This document shows positions 5,139-5,157 of a stretch of 5,157 bases of DNA, piece by piece. Source of the stretch: an uncultured bacterium. Lineage in GTDB: Bacteria > Patescibacteriota > Saccharimonadia > Saccharimonadales > Saccharimonadaceae. The translations under genes were made by a program, and so were the position numbers. The DNA is taken from assembly GCA_938030735.1 (NCBI GenBank), contig CALHIM010000005.1:1-5157 (forward strand). The letters are read 5' to 3'. A model generated the notes under the pieces. It ran no database searches. It was not told the DNA's origin and saw only the letters and a program-made list of their open reading frames with translations. Within the stretch, counting starts at the first letter, position 1; the number at the start of each line of letters is the position of its first letter.

Positions 5139-5157
5139 GGCAAGGCTAAGTTAAACA

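Noticed and set aside
1..5157. CRISPR array, tRNA, rRNA or insertion-sequence ends
   Set aside because: No regularly repeated units of CRISPR type, no cloverleaf or rRNA-like sequence, and no transposase or terminal inverted repeats were seen on reading both strands.

Overview
The window looks like accessory, mobile-element DNA from a low-GC Gram-positive bacterium, most likely a lactic acid bacterium or relative. This rests on AGGAG/GGAGG-type ribosome binding sites before nearly every gene, extended -10 promoters of the form TGnTAnAAT, a TTG start codon, and a VirD4/TraG-like conjugation ATPase with a Gram-positive-type N-terminal region. The host assignment is an inference, and nothing in the window shows whether the element is chromosomal or a plasmid.

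Left part (1-2533), all on the minus strand. In order of transcription there is an 86-aa soluble helical protein, a 64/65-aa protein with one membrane segment and an acidic stretch, a possible 19-codon leader ORF, a 55-aa protein with two membrane helices, and a large ATPase that runs off the left edge. The ATPase has clear Walker A (GSTGCGKT) and Walker B (VFIYIDE) motifs but no membrane segment in the 580 residues visible. The 55-aa membrane protein lies directly upstream and is translationally coupled to it. The simplest reading is a coupling protein split into a separate membrane anchor and a soluble motor. A promoter with a 17-bp spacer and an inverted repeat precede this pair.

Middle (2534-2661). 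This is the divergent control region between the leftward genes and a rightward 345-aa gene. It holds a perfect 16-bp palindrome, TAAGTTAGCTAACTTA, with a -10 candidate on each side pointing into it. That is the layout expected of an operator that switches between the two directions.

Right part (2662-5157), plus strand. The 345-aa protein has a C-terminal half resembling DUF2806-type proteins and no assigned function. After a very AT-rich gap comes a 341-aa protein with two N-terminal membrane helices and a possible GAF-like cytoplasmic domain. A 57-aa basic helical protein overlaps its end by 17 bases. A strong intrinsic terminator closes this unit, and a promoter for a gene beyond the right edge follows. 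The 341-aa gene is much richer in AT than the conjugation gene and looks like acquired cargo. Its last third contains three evenly spaced hairpins.

Taken together, a conjugation module is transcribed leftward and a cargo or regulatory module rightward from a shared control region. The 345-, 341- and 57-aa genes have no function I can recognise. A role in defence or signalling is possible but not demonstrated.
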